Origin: Salmonirosea aquatica
Lineage (GTDB): Bacteria; Bacteroidota; Bacteroidia; Cytophagales; Spirosomataceae
Reading direction: 5' to 3'
NCBI RefSeq assembly: GCF_009296315.1
Contig: NZ_WHLY01000002.1
Span: forward strand, 4,438,501 to 4,502,500
Length of the DNA stretch: 64,000 nucleotides
Below, in pieces: positions 28,165 to 36,665 of this stretch. The translations under genes were made by a program, and so were the position numbers. Below the pieces are notes generated by a model. It ran no database searches and was not told the origin of the DNA. It was given only the letters and a program-made list of their open reading frames with translations. Each line of letters starts with the position of its first letter. Position 1 is the first letter of the stretch.

Positions 28165-29040
28165 CTATTGGTAGGAGTCCAGAATGTATTGGGACGCTTT
28201 CTCGGCTGAAAGCTCATGCGTTTCGCCCGGAATAACCTCGAATTTACAAGGTACGTGCATCAGCCGAAGTTTTTGAGCCAGCAATTCTCCCTGTTGGCTG
28301 GATACCAGTACATCCCCCTGCCCATAAACAAGCAGGGTTTTTGGAGAACCAAATGAAACCAGATGGAAAGGACTGGCCTTTTTGAAAACATCGATGGAAT
28401 CGCCGTACTTCTTGCCAAGCAGGATTTCTACATTGGGCCACAGGCTTTTGTCCAGCATTTCTTTTACCGAGAGTTCGGTAGGGGCCGAAATGGCAACAAC
28501 GGTACCAATGTTCGTTTCGGTGGTACGATAGGCGTACGTGAGGGCTATGTGCCCGCCCGCGCTAAAACCAACTATACGGTAATTGTCTTTACGGAGGTTG
28601 TATTTCTCAGCGTTGTCACTTAGGAAGTGTACCGCGTTCTGAAGATCAGCCAATTGCAGCGACAGCAGGTCGCCCGCCCGGCTGTCTACGCGGTAATTCA
28701 TGTTGACGATAGCCAGGTTTTTCCCCTCTTTGAGTAACCTGTCAACGGTAGGTTTCAAAAAAGATTTGTCGCCACTGGTCCAGCCGCCCCCGTGTAGCAG
28801 AATAACGACCTCTGCCGCATGCCCATTCAGGGATATAGGCTGATATAAATCGAGTTTTACCTTGTCATTATTGCCATACACTACGTCCTTGTAGAAATCA
28901 TAATCTACTACCGTATCGTTGATGTAATTGCTTTCGGGCTTGACCTGATCCCAAACCTGGCATCCTGATAGCAGCGAAAAAACCAGCAGCCAGCCAATCA
29001 GATTGTAATATCTATTTTTCTGAGTACACATTTTCCGCAT
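28165..29040 (-). CDS. Alpha/beta hydrolase lipoprotein (BD-FAE / carboxylesterase-like)
   Basis: The ATG at 29040 (MRKMCTQKNRYY) gives 291 residues with a lipoprotein signal ending LLSGC; an ATG at 29067 adds nine residues. The esterase landmarks are the oxyanion motif HGGGW (VILLHGGGWTSGDKSF), the nucleophile in GFSAGGH, and the acid/base region near VYGQGDVLVSS and PGETHELS, which carries the catalytic His. This order is that of hormone-sensitive-lipase-like / BD-FAE enzymes that deacylate esters. It is anchored to a membrane facing the periplasm or the outside. Substrate unknown. Confidence 0.82.
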   Translation of the reverse strand: MRKMCTQKNRYYNLIGWLLVFSLLSGCQVWDQVKPESNYINDTVVDYDFYKDVVYGNNDKVKLDLYQPISLNGHAAEVVILLHGGGWTSGDKSFLKPTVDRLLKEGKNLAIVNMNYRVDSRAGDLLSLQLADLQNAVHFLSDNAEKYNLRKDNYRIVGFSAGGHIALTYAYRTTETNIGTVVAISAPTELSVKEMLDKSLWPNVEILLGKKYGDSIDVFKKASPFHLVSFGSPKTLLVYGQGDVLVSSQQGELLAQKLRLMHVPCKFEVIPGETHELSAEKASQYILDSYQ

Positions 29041-29067
29041 ATCATTTTCCCGGTAAACACTCCCCAA

Positions 29068-29497
29068 CCTGAATCGTATTTGAATGACGTTGCAGCATTA
29101 CGCAAGTTACTTGATTGGACAATGATAGATAAAAATATTGAAATACTTCTTACCGATTTCCTTTTTTAATTCTACCTTGAATAGATCGACACTTGGTGTT
29201 ATACTAAGCAATAAAAGTGCCAGAGGGGGTCTTAAAGCCTATTTAAGTTCCACAAGTTTCGCAAATTACCGATCGATTTTCCGAAAATTGGATAAGGTTG
29301 GCTCTATTTACAATGACTCGAGATTTGAGAATCTGATCTGAATAATTACCTGCCTTTTCTTGTATGAATGGTATGCTCTGGCAGCAGGGAATCTATCCAG
29401 CACTAGCCTAAATACGCAACAACGGGCTCAAAGGTTTAAGCATTACCCGAACTTTTGTTCATAGCCTTAGGGTACCTGCGGATAGCAGTTCGCTGGG
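29068..29497. other. AT-rich intergenic region, no gene supported
   Basis: About 430 bp with low G+C compared with its neighbours. An open stretch on the plus strand at 29138-29341 shows no signal peptide, family resemblance or sensible start context and is not annotated. No hairpin with T-run was found. It may hold the promoter of the minus-strand lipoprotein esterase. Confidence 0.5.
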
Positions 29498-30688
29498 TCA
29501 GATCCGGATAAATAGTTTTTTTCGGTACATCCAGTAGAGTACAAGCCATTGCACCAAGAGAATGACCAGCCCACTGACCAGGGTTTTATACGGTTCCCCA
29601 AAGAGCAAGTCATAATGTTGGCTGATATTGGTACGGAAAGATCCATCGATAAAACCCACTACCGTATGAGCCAATACGTAAGCTGCAATGGAGTTCATAC
29701 CCACCACGATGAGCGGGAAAAAGGGTTTTCTGAATTGTTGCATATCCACCACATAATAAAACGCCGCCAATAACACAAAGCACCATCCCCCGCTAAACAG
29801 CGTCCAGGACGGAGTCCAGATCCGCTTGACAATCGGACAGATACCCGTGAAATGCAAAAACAGGGATGCTCCGAATAACCCGGCAGCCACGATCAGAAAA
29901 CGGCGTACCAGTCCGGTATTGGATTGACTGTTTTTCAGCCAGCGGCCGGCCTGTAATCCCAGAATCATGGTACCCAGGGTAGGTATGAAACTGAGAGTAG
30001 CGTACCCACCCCCGTTGAATAGGAACGGCTTCCCGCGGGGAAACAGATTCAAAAACCAGCGGTCAAAGGCCCAGGCGGCGTTGGTGTTTTTGTTCCAATG
30101 GGCAGCAAAACCCGTACGGAGGTGCTCCCAGTCGGCCGCGACACCCGTCTGCGACCAGTCGAAATCAGGACCCGGTAGGGGATAAAAAGCGAACAAAGCC
30201 CAATAGCCAACCAGAATAAGGCCCAAGGCGATCCAGCTGACTCGTTCGGAACGGAAACCCAGCGCAAACAGTAAGGGGTACCCCAGGCCGATTTGCGTCA
30301 GCGTGTCTTCAAAAGTAAAGTTGGTTTGGTCACGGTACATCGACCGCAGGAAGATTCCGAGCAAAATCAGAATTAGCGCCCGGCGCAGTGTGTGCATCCA
30401 GAGTGAGGTATGACTTTGAGCGCGTGTTTTGCGGCTAGCTATGGAATAGGGGAGGGCTACCCCCACCAGAAATGTAAACGAAGGCTGAATCAGATCGTGC
30501 AACGAACAGCCCACCCAGGGTACATGGCTCTGCTGAAAGTGTAGAAATGCCCAAAAAGGACTTTCGGGCAGGGCTTCGGCTACGTGGCTGAACTCCAGCA
30601 CTTCGGCCATCATGAGTACCATGACAAAGCCCCGGTAGGCATCGACGGACGATACCCGCTGGGCAATGGGATTATTGACTACCGCCAT
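29498..30688 (-). CDS. DUF5009 / NagX-like membrane acyltransferase
   Basis: 396 residues with about ten hydrophobic segments. The N-terminus RVSSVDAYRGFVM and the following HDLIQPSFTFLVGVALPYS are typical of the heparan-alpha-glucosaminide N-acetyltransferase-like (YeiB/NagX/DUF5009) family, where a conserved His carries the acyl group across the membrane. Later GMNSIAAYVLAHTVVGF fits the same family. Possible role: acetylation of amino sugars during glycan breakdown. The sugar substrate is not shown. Only a structured inverted repeat separates it from the VOC gene upstream. Confidence 0.78.
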   Translation of the reverse strand: MAVVNNPIAQRVSSVDAYRGFVMVLMMAEVLEFSHVAEALPESPFWAFLHFQQSHVPWVGCSLHDLIQPSFTFLVGVALPYSIASRKTRAQSHTSLWMHTLRRALILILLGIFLRSMYRDQTNFTFEDTLTQIGLGYPLLFALGFRSERVSWIALGLILVGYWALFAFYPLPGPDFDWSQTGVAADWEHLRTGFAAHWNKNTNAAWAFDRWFLNLFPRGKPFLFNGGGYATLSFIPTLGTMILGLQAGRWLKNSQSNTGLVRRFLIVAAGLFGASLFLHFTGICPIVKRIWTPSWTLFSGGWCFVLLAAFYYVVDMQQFRKPFFPLIVVGMNSIAAYVLAHTVVGFIDGSFRTNISQHYDLLFGEPYKTLVSGLVILLVQWLVLYWMYRKKLFIRI

Positions 30689-30774
30689 GCAAGAAGATCA
30701 GAAAGTTTACAAGTAGGGTGATATCCAGAATAAGCCGGGATGCAGGCTTTTCTACCATCTTTTCGTATAAGTAT

Positions 30775-30805
30775 ATCGCCCTGCTGGTTGGTTCAGCAGG
30801 GCGAT
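30775..30805. repeat. Perfect 12-bp inverted repeat (hairpin) between two minus-strand genes
   Basis: ATCGCCCTGCTG and CAGCAGGGCGAT flank a 7-base loop. No T-run follows on either strand, so a classical intrinsic terminator is not shown; it could still stop or stabilise transcripts of the VOC gene, which ends 46 bp away. Confidence 0.55.
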
Positions 30806-30850
30806 GGTACCTGAAAAGAACACTCAACGGGCGTGGTACCCGGTCAGTAG

Positions 30851-31279
30851 CTATACCGCAAAGAGTTGATTGATATCCTGAAACGATTTGAATTCCAACG
30901 CATTGCCCGACGGATCAAGGAAAAACATGGTGGCCTGTTCGCCCGGCTGCCCTTTGAACCGGATGTAGGGCTCGATGATAAACTGAATGTTGTGGCTCCT
31001 GAGTCGGGCTTCCAGCGCGTGCCAGGCGTCCCATTCCAGCACGACCCCAAAATGCGGTACCGGTACGTCATGCCCATCTACGGGATTGACATGGTGCGCT
31101 TCCTGTTCGGCGGGCCGAGGTTTGTAGTGGATCACGTACTGATGACCAAACAGATCGAAATCCGTCCAGTGGGTATCGCTCCGTCCTTCTCCGCATCCCA
31201 GCACTTCGCGGTAAAATTTTCGGGCTGCTTCCAGATCATGCACGGGTACGGCAACATGGAATGGCGTTAACTTGCTCAT
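30851..31279 (-). CDS. VOC (glyoxalase/dioxygenase-fold) protein
   Basis: 142 residues: [22 protein letters not shown] at the start, the classic first VOC beta-alpha-beta module with a metal-ligand-like His8, and the second module with [16 protein letters not shown] and [15 protein letters not shown], where a Glu near the end is the fourth ligand of many family members. The length and DPSGN motif fit a metal-dependent lyase or dioxygenase-type VOC protein, but the reaction is not predictable. Confidence 0.85.
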   Translation of the reverse strand: MSKLTPFHVAVPVHDLEAARKFYREVLGCGEGRSDTHWTDFDLFGHQYVIHYKPRPAEQEAHHVNPVDGHDVPVPHFGVVLEWDAWHALEARLRSHNIQFIIEPYIRFKGQPGEQATMFFLDPSGNALEFKSFQDINQLFAV

Positions 31280-31327
31280 GGTAATGATAATAGTAAAGTT
31301 TGGAAGGTACCTTAGGAGGTTGCAATA

Positions 31328-31786
31328 TTACGGATTTGCCTTGATCCGCCGATACTTTTCAACAATAACCCGATCAATGCCGAGCTCTTCCAGTTTCTCG
31401 ATCCCTTTTTGAACCAGCGTATCGTTTTCAATTTTGACCACAAACTCGAAAGTATGGTTTTCCCAGGCTGGGTCCACGAAATAATCCAGATGTTCGGTGT
31501 AGGTACTATCCACTAGCGTAAAGGTACCCCCTCCGGCCGAAAAGGGAGCCGCCGTGGAATCTTTCGCGTTCAGGGCATGATTCAGAAAAGCAAAGTGCGT
31601 TCCGTTCAAAATCTTGATCATATTGCGCGTAGAATCAAAGGTTGAGAAAGTGGTGTCGCCTTCGATCGTGGTAGCCGAAATCAGCTCCCAGGTACCTTCG
31701 ATGGGTAAGGGTTTGGATTGCTCTGATTTGCACGAAAGGAATAGAAAGGGGATCAGGAGAAAAAGGTAGGTAATGGTACGCTTCAT
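31328..31786 (-). CDS. Small lipoprotein, lipocalin-like
   Basis: 152 residues with a lipoprotein signal ending LFLSC (Cys19). The mature part begins with KPLPIEGTWELISATT, the G-T-W motif typical of lipocalin-like and DUF4488-type proteins, and continues with beta-strand-like segments (FSAGGGTFTLVDSTYTEHLDYF). It may bind a small hydrophobic ligand at the cell surface or periplasm. Family name is uncertain. Confidence 0.7.
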   Translation of the reverse strand: MKRTITYLFLLIPFLFLSCKSEQSKPLPIEGTWELISATTIEGDTTFSTFDSTRNMIKILNGTHFAFLNHALNAKDSTAAPFSAGGGTFTLVDSTYTEHLDYFVDPAWENHTFEFVVKIENDTLVQKGIEKLEELGIDRVIVEKYRRIKANP

Positions 31787-31901
31787 GGGTGTATGCTTAT
31801 TTGCTTGTCTTTAACGAGTGAACTCGGTCCTGGGTAAATATACAGAAGAGTCTGACCTATTAAACTGGAAAATAGTCGTCAGGTACCTGCTTTTTTTCTA
31901 A

Positions 31902-32981
31902 TCATTTTTTTTCGAACGCCTGAAATATCTTACCGAGGATAAAGTATGCCCTTGTATGGGGGTACCAGTTGCCGTATGCACCAGAGGTCATGGCGATGAC
32001 CATATTTTCTTGGGGAACTACCACTAAATGATTTCCGCCATTTCCAGAAGCCCATAGGTAGCTTATTTCTCTTGTGCCGAACTTTCTCTTAGATCTGTAC
32101 CAGAGCATCCCATATCCGTCAGCCAAAGGATTATAATTTCCTATAGCAGGCGACTGTTCGTTCAATAAACGATTCATATAATCATAATCGGCTATTTGCT
32201 TATTGCCCCATTTTCCTTTATTAGCAACCAATAAGCCTAGCTTTGCAAAGTCCAGTGTAGAAATGTAAAGATTGCCGGCCGCACCCGTCTGATTTGCTTT
32301 ATTAGTATACCAGTAAAACTCTTTTATTTCCAAGGGATCAAAAACTTTCTGCTTGGCAAAATCTCTCAAACTCATGCCAGATTTTTCTTCGATGATGGCC
32401 CCAATCAGTACCGCGTTGATATCTGCATAGACCCACTTTTTTCCTGGCTTGTTGGCCAACGGAATGCTTAACAAGTAATTTACCCATTCATCATTTGCGA
32501 TCCATTTTCCGGCATTTCCAGGAGTTTCAGAGTTGTCTGAATCAGCATCTAATCCCGAAACCATATTTAATAAATGAATAAGCTTGACTTTTTTATAATC
32601 TTCGTGCATAAAAGGGTACTTCTCTTTGGGAAAGAAAGAGTAGACATCTTGGTCTAAACTTTGCACTAATCGTTCTTTGATAGCCACTCCCAATAGCAAA
32701 GCGGTAATGCTCTTTCCAGCAGATCTGATATCGTGTATATGGTTTCGCCAAAATGTATTGTAATAGTTCTCCAGTACAATTTTATTGTCTTTAATGACGA
32801 TCAACCCTATATAATCTCTTGGGTTGAATTTTGAAATTGTATCGTCAAGGGCATTAATTGAATCTCTATTGAAGCCGGCCTTCTCTGGGGTAATAGCAGG
32901 GAGGTCAGGAATCGCTTTCATTTGTGCATGTGCGGAGAGCGATATGAACAAAAGAAAGAAAATAAGGAATTTTAGCTTCAT
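31902..32981 (-). CDS. Serine hydrolase of the class C beta-lactamase/esterase family, exported
   Basis: 359 residues with a signal peptide ending SAHAQ. The active-site tetrad SAGK (in DIRSAGKSITALL, around residue 88) is followed by YAD (WVYADINAVLIG), which takes the place of the YxN motif. In the C-terminal third LWASGNGGNHLVV replaces KTG with a Gly-rich stretch. These are features of beta-lactamase-fold esterases/peptidases rather than true drug-resistance enzymes. The base composition is visibly lower in G+C than the core genes. Confidence 0.82.
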   Translation of the reverse strand: MKLKFLIFFLLFISLSAHAQMKAIPDLPAITPEKAGFNRDSINALDDTISKFNPRDYIGLIVIKDNKIVLENYYNTFWRNHIHDIRSAGKSITALLLGVAIKERLVQSLDQDVYSFFPKEKYPFMHEDYKKVKLIHLLNMVSGLDADSDNSETPGNAGKWIANDEWVNYLLSIPLANKPGKKWVYADINAVLIGAIIEEKSGMSLRDFAKQKVFDPLEIKEFYWYTNKANQTGAAGNLYISTLDFAKLGLLVANKGKWGNKQIADYDYMNRLLNEQSPAIGNYNPLADGYGMLWYRSKRKFGTREISYLWASGNGGNHLVVVPQENMVIAMTSGAYGNWYPHTRAYFILGKIFQAFEKK

Positions 32982-33133
32982 ACTTTCAATTGAATTTGCT
33001 ATAGTCTTATTGTTTTCGATTTATCATAAATTGCAGGTAAAGGTTTAGGGATTGGTAATAGGCCAGTAAACAGAAGAAGCTAGGCAGCTATGCGCTTCAG
33101 GGTTATCGATTTGAAAGAGGTAAGGGTACTTAT

Positions 33134-33481
33134 TTATTCGGTGTAGTGCGCGATTATTTTGTTGACTTTTCCCTGTTCGTCGAAGAACATGACTTCAATG
33201 GATTTTTTATTCAGCACCGATTTGTAATATAAAGCCACCGAATTGACGCCCACCGTCACATCGAGCAATTCAAAATGCAGATCAGGTAGCTTTTGCAGGG
33301 CGCGCCGCCAGTAATCGGCTACGTTTTCTTTTCCTTTCAAAGTACCGTGATCCACGCCTAATGCGATTTTGATCATCGGGGTAGTTATCTCTACGTCGTC
33401 GGTATAATGCGTGAGAATATCGTCCAGATCTCGGGTATTCCAGCTTCTGATCCAAGCTTCGGCAAATTTTTGAGCATCCAT
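33134..33481 (-). CDS. SnoaL-like / NTF2-fold small protein
   Basis: 115 residues: KFAEAWIRSWNTRDLDDILTHYTDD at the start, then SVALYYKSVLNKKSIEVMFFD, the alpha+beta barrel (NTF2) pattern seen in SnoaL-like polyketide cyclases and ketosteroid-isomerase-like proteins. The histidine or aspartate catalytic residues of the cyclases are not evident, so only the fold is claimed. It lies at the border of the AT-rich stretch. Confidence 0.78.
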   Translation of the reverse strand: MDAQKFAEAWIRSWNTRDLDDILTHYTDDVEITTPMIKIALGVDHGTLKGKENVADYWRRALQKLPDLHFELLDVTVGVNSVALYYKSVLNKKSIEVMFFDEQGKVNKIIAHYTE

Positions 33482-33742
33482 AGTTTGGGTTTTGTTTTAA
33501 TGGATTCTGGATTTTTTGTCTTTAGGTGCGTTATTATGAATGAACAGGTATTGCTGCAGGTGTAGAATTCAATGAATGTCCAGCCCATAACCGCTGCCCA
33601 CTAAAGAATTAAAAGTACAAGATAACTACTAAAAGCCCATCAGAATTCCATCCACTGATAGCGAACTACAGCCGATGATTATAACATATTGCCACACTTG
33701 TAGCAATACCCATGTTGTACATTCGTGCTTTTTATGGGTGTG

Positions 33743-34738
33743 CTATTTTTCAAATTTTATTAACTCACTGTTATAGTCAATTATAACTTTAAAATATTTT
33801 AAAAAAGAACCTCCGATAGCACCTTTAACTACTTTGTCCATACTCCCTATCATTCCTTTGGACCATGCTTCATCAGGTCTCTTAGCAAACCAAACTGGTC
33901 CCGCTGTCAGGTTTCCAACTTTTACTTCGGGAACTTCAATTAAATCTGCACCTGTAACTTCTCCTTTTTCAATTATTCTCCAATCAGGATGTTGAAGATG
34001 CCACTCGTTGAAAAGACTTTTTGCTATAAAGGAGCCTGCGGTTGCGTTCTCCTCAATGCCTAATTTTGCCTTTCCACTATCGCTTAATAAAAATGTAGAC
34101 CCTGTATCAAATAGAAAATCAATTACTTTTCCATCGATTATCAATATCATGCTTGGATGCCCGAATCGTTTGTTCCCCTTCCTATCTTTTTTAAAACCGA
34201 GAACCTGAATATTTTCGTCCACTTTATCTTTTGAAAGCGGAGTGTTTACTGACATTTCTCCTGTTATGTAATTAAACGTCCAGGCATTATTTATGAAGAA
34301 AAATTGTCCTAAAAAAATTTGATAGTTAACAAATTTTGCAAAAAATATGCTCTCTTTATCATCGTCAGGAGCTTCAATGAAAGGAATGTCTATGTGAGTT
34401 TTAAAATAATTTGGAATCTGTGGATAGGGAATGTTACGGTTATCATATATCTCTTTTGCAAAAATATATTTAGTAGTGTCGCCGTCTATGTTTAATACGT
34501 TGACTTTTAACTCTAAACCAAGCTTTTTTACTGTTGAGTTGTAAATTGCGGTATATCCGCCACCTGTGTCACAAAACCCTAAAATCGTATCTCCCTTGAT
34601 CGTAGGAATTTTTAGGAAAAATCTTCCTTCTATTAAGTCAGAAGGTAAATAGATTCGCTCGCTTGATTGTTCTGATATTTTTTGTGAAAAACCTATTATT
34701 GGAATTACCATTAGCATTAAAATAATAAACCTCTCCAT
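33743..34738 (-). CDS. Two-lobed aspartyl-protease-like exported protein
   Basis: 331 residues with a signal peptide (MERFIILMLMVIPIIGFS). Two aspartic protease-type motifs are visible: FCDTGGGYTAI near residue 58 and FLFDTGSTFLLS near residue 212, each a D-T-G core followed by hydrophobic strands. Their spacing of roughly 150 residues fits an internally duplicated pepsin/retropepsin-like fold. Beta-rich segments are followed by YFKVIIDYNSELIKFEK at the end. Peptidase activity is inferred; some bacterial members are non-proteolytic. This gene is the most AT-rich of the window and contains no GGTACC. Confidence 0.7.
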   Translation of the reverse strand: MERFIILMLMVIPIIGFSQKISEQSSERIYLPSDLIEGRFFLKIPTIKGDTILGFCDTGGGYTAIYNSTVKKLGLELKVNVLNIDGDTTKYIFAKEIYDNRNIPYPQIPNYFKTHIDIPFIEAPDDDKESIFFAKFVNYQIFLGQFFFINNAWTFNYITGEMSVNTPLSKDKVDENIQVLGFKKDRKGNKRFGHPSMILIIDGKVIDFLFDTGSTFLLSDSGKAKLGIEENATAGSFIAKSLFNEWHLQHPDWRIIEKGEVTGADLIEVPEVKVGNLTAGPVWFAKRPDEAWSKGMIGSMDKVVKGAIGGSFLKYFKVIIDYNSELIKFEK

Positions 34739-34834
34739 AACATTTTATTTTGAGTAAATGGAAATTTCTCAGCATGACGTACAACTCGTAAATATGCAAA
34801 AGTTTTGTCGTGCTTTTTGTATTGTTTTGGATTT

Positions 34835-34873
34835 ATACGACTTGCAATGGTACTTTGCAAGTCGTATTTTTTG
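34835..34873 (+). terminator. Hairpin with T-run pointing rightward, no plus-strand gene upstream
   Basis: ATACGACTTGCAA pairs with TTGCAAGTCGTAT (13 bp, 7-base loop) and is followed by TTTTTTG on the plus strand. All nearby genes are on the minus strand. It may limit antisense transcription into the CotH gene or serve the minus-strand CotH transcript without a U-tract; both are inference. Confidence 0.5.
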
Positions 34874-34919
34874 TATTGTTAAGCCGTTTCTTTATTATTC
34901 TTTATAGAACGATGCTCCC

Positions 34920-36569
34920 TCACTCCCGCAAAATCTTCCTAACCACCATTCGTTTTCCATCTACTTCTAAGCCCAAAAACTGAACCTCAGCACTGGAGGT
35001 AGGTAGGGATTGAGTAACGAGGTGATCGCCCGGCGCGAGGTATCCTGGGGTACCTTCCCGAAGTACCCGGCCCCACAAATCGTACACCTGTACCTTTACA
35101 ACAGCAGCGTGGTCCAGTCGGAATGAAACCTGTACTTCGGTGGAGGCAGGATTGGGAAATACGCTGAACTGAAAAGGCAGCACGGTGGGTTCGGTGGCGG
35201 TGATGTCGGCCCCGAAGGTCATCAGTTCCTGGTCCATCCAGGCCAAGCGGCGCGTGATCCACGCTTTGAGGTACCCTACCTCGTCTTCGTAGGTGGAGCC
35301 GACGTAGAAGTTCGGCCAAAGTTTCTGCCCGATCACCGTCCAGCGCGTGAAATTGCGGACGCGGGCCTCCTGCAACACAGTAGCCGTGGAGTCGATGTAG
35401 CGGTGGATCGTCTCGGTTTTAAGGACTGTAGGCCGCAGCGCCTGGTAGCGCAGTCGTACCTTGCGGGCAAAGTTGCGGTCTTCCAGCAGGCGGTCCCACC
35501 AGAAAGGCATCTGGAAACCATCATTCGGGCACACCCGGTTGAAATCGAAAGCCCAACCCTCGGTCTTTTCTCCGTTGCAGTAGTCGGCATTGCCGTAGGC
35601 CAGGTTATAGTCCCAGATCGGCCCCATCGTGAGCTTGCCGCCCTTGCTGTCTTTGTCCTTATAAAAAAAAGTACTGAGGCGGTAGGCGTCCACATTGCGA
35701 CACACTTCGCTGAGGATGAGGTAATCTACCCACGAGTTTACATCGATGTAGCGGGCGTAACCCTGTGCGGAATCGGCGTAGGCAGGGCTTTTGAGAGTGT
35801 TCTCAAAATCAGTCACGTACTTCTTGATGTACTCGAACTGCGGCTCGGTCATATCCTCAAACTTCGGGTACTCGACCTGAATGGGAGTCGTGAATTGGGG
35901 ACTGTTCGGCGGTAGGTAGGGAGAAGTCCACTGGCGCGAAACGTTCCCTTCGGTCTTGTCTATTTTCAGGATGTACCCGCCCGTCAGGGCATCCCCCAAG
36001 TTGTCTTTGGGTTCCAGTTTGGAAATATTCACCCGGTTTTTATCCCGCTTTATTTTTTCAAAAAGAATGTAGATTCCCTCGTAGGTACCATTGATGATCA
36101 CTTCGCAGAACTTGTGCTGGGGCGCATAGTAGGGACTGTAACTACGGTACAGATCATACGTCAGTACATCCCGCAGCAGTGTTTTATCGTTGAAAGTGGC
36201 GTTCAGCACCCAGTCTTCTTCCGAGGGCAAACCCAGTACCGAAGCGCTTATTCCTTCGATCCCGGATGTATCGCGCAGTTCGAAGCCGTAAGGTTTCTTG
36301 GGAAAAAACATCCGCGAAGTAGATCCGCGCTGCTCGATCCCGATCTTTCCGGCGTAGGTAGGTTGGTCCGTGACCGTGTTCCGTTTGCCCGCTCCATTGT
36401 CGATTATCTTGATCGTCGCGATGATTTTGGGTTCGTTCGGAATTTCCTGGCCCTTGGTATCGATGATCAGGATCGGTAGGTTGGACGACTCCAACGTTTG
36501 CCCGAATCCGTTTGAAAAGGTGGCAAAGAGTATGGCCAGCAGGACGATTTTACGAGAGAAAGGTACCAT
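34920..36569 (-). CDS. CotH kinase-family protein with T9SS C-terminal sorting domain
   Basis: 549 residues with a signal peptide (residues 1-24, ending GFGQ). The CotH region spans about 70-390: IEQRGSTSRMFFPKKPYGFEL, YEGIYILFEKIKRDKNRVNI and the nucleotide/metal-type motif GPIWDYNLAYGNADY. Residues 470-549 form a type A T9SS C-terminal domain (FSVFPNPASTEVQVSF ... VYDLWGRVLR ... MVVRKILRE), so the protein is secreted through the type IX system. CotH-fold proteins phosphorylate other proteins or are structural on spores; the target here is unknown. Confidence 0.88.
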   Translation of the reverse strand: MVPFSRKIVLLAILFATFSNGFGQTLESSNLPILIIDTKGQEIPNEPKIIATIKIIDNGAGKRNTVTDQPTYAGKIGIEQRGSTSRMFFPKKPYGFELRDTSGIEGISASVLGLPSEEDWVLNATFNDKTLLRDVLTYDLYRSYSPYYAPQHKFCEVIINGTYEGIYILFEKIKRDKNRVNISKLEPKDNLGDALTGGYILKIDKTEGNVSRQWTSPYLPPNSPQFTTPIQVEYPKFEDMTEPQFEYIKKYVTDFENTLKSPAYADSAQGYARYIDVNSWVDYLILSEVCRNVDAYRLSTFFYKDKDSKGGKLTMGPIWDYNLAYGNADYCNGEKTEGWAFDFNRVCPNDGFQMPFWWDRLLEDRNFARKVRLRYQALRPTVLKTETIHRYIDSTATVLQEARVRNFTRWTVIGQKLWPNFYVGSTYEDEVGYLKAWITRRLAWMDQELMTFGADITATEPTVLPFQFSVFPNPASTEVQVSFRLDHAAVVKVQVYDLWGRVLREGTPGYLAPGDHLVTQSLPTSSAEVQFLGLEVDGKRMVVRKILRE

Positions 36570-36590
36570 AGGAAAGTCTTTATAAAGTGA

Positions 36591-36624
36591 AATGCCTCCG
36601 CCTCATGAACAAGGCGGAGGCATT
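36591..36624 (-). terminator. Terminator hairpin after the GMC oxidoreductase gene
   Basis: AATGCCTCCGCCT and AGGCGGAGGCATT form a 13-bp perfect stem around an 8-base loop, 42 bp after the stop of the minus-strand GMC gene and before the CotH gene. The T-run is short in the minus direction. Confidence 0.65.
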
Positions 36625-36665
36625 TTAAAGTTTACCTACTAGGGGTTGAAGATTTACAGTGCCCT

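Noticed and set aside
29138-29341. Open reading frame of 67 codons on the plus strand
   Set aside because: AT-rich intergenic setting, no signal, family or start context; looks like chance openness.
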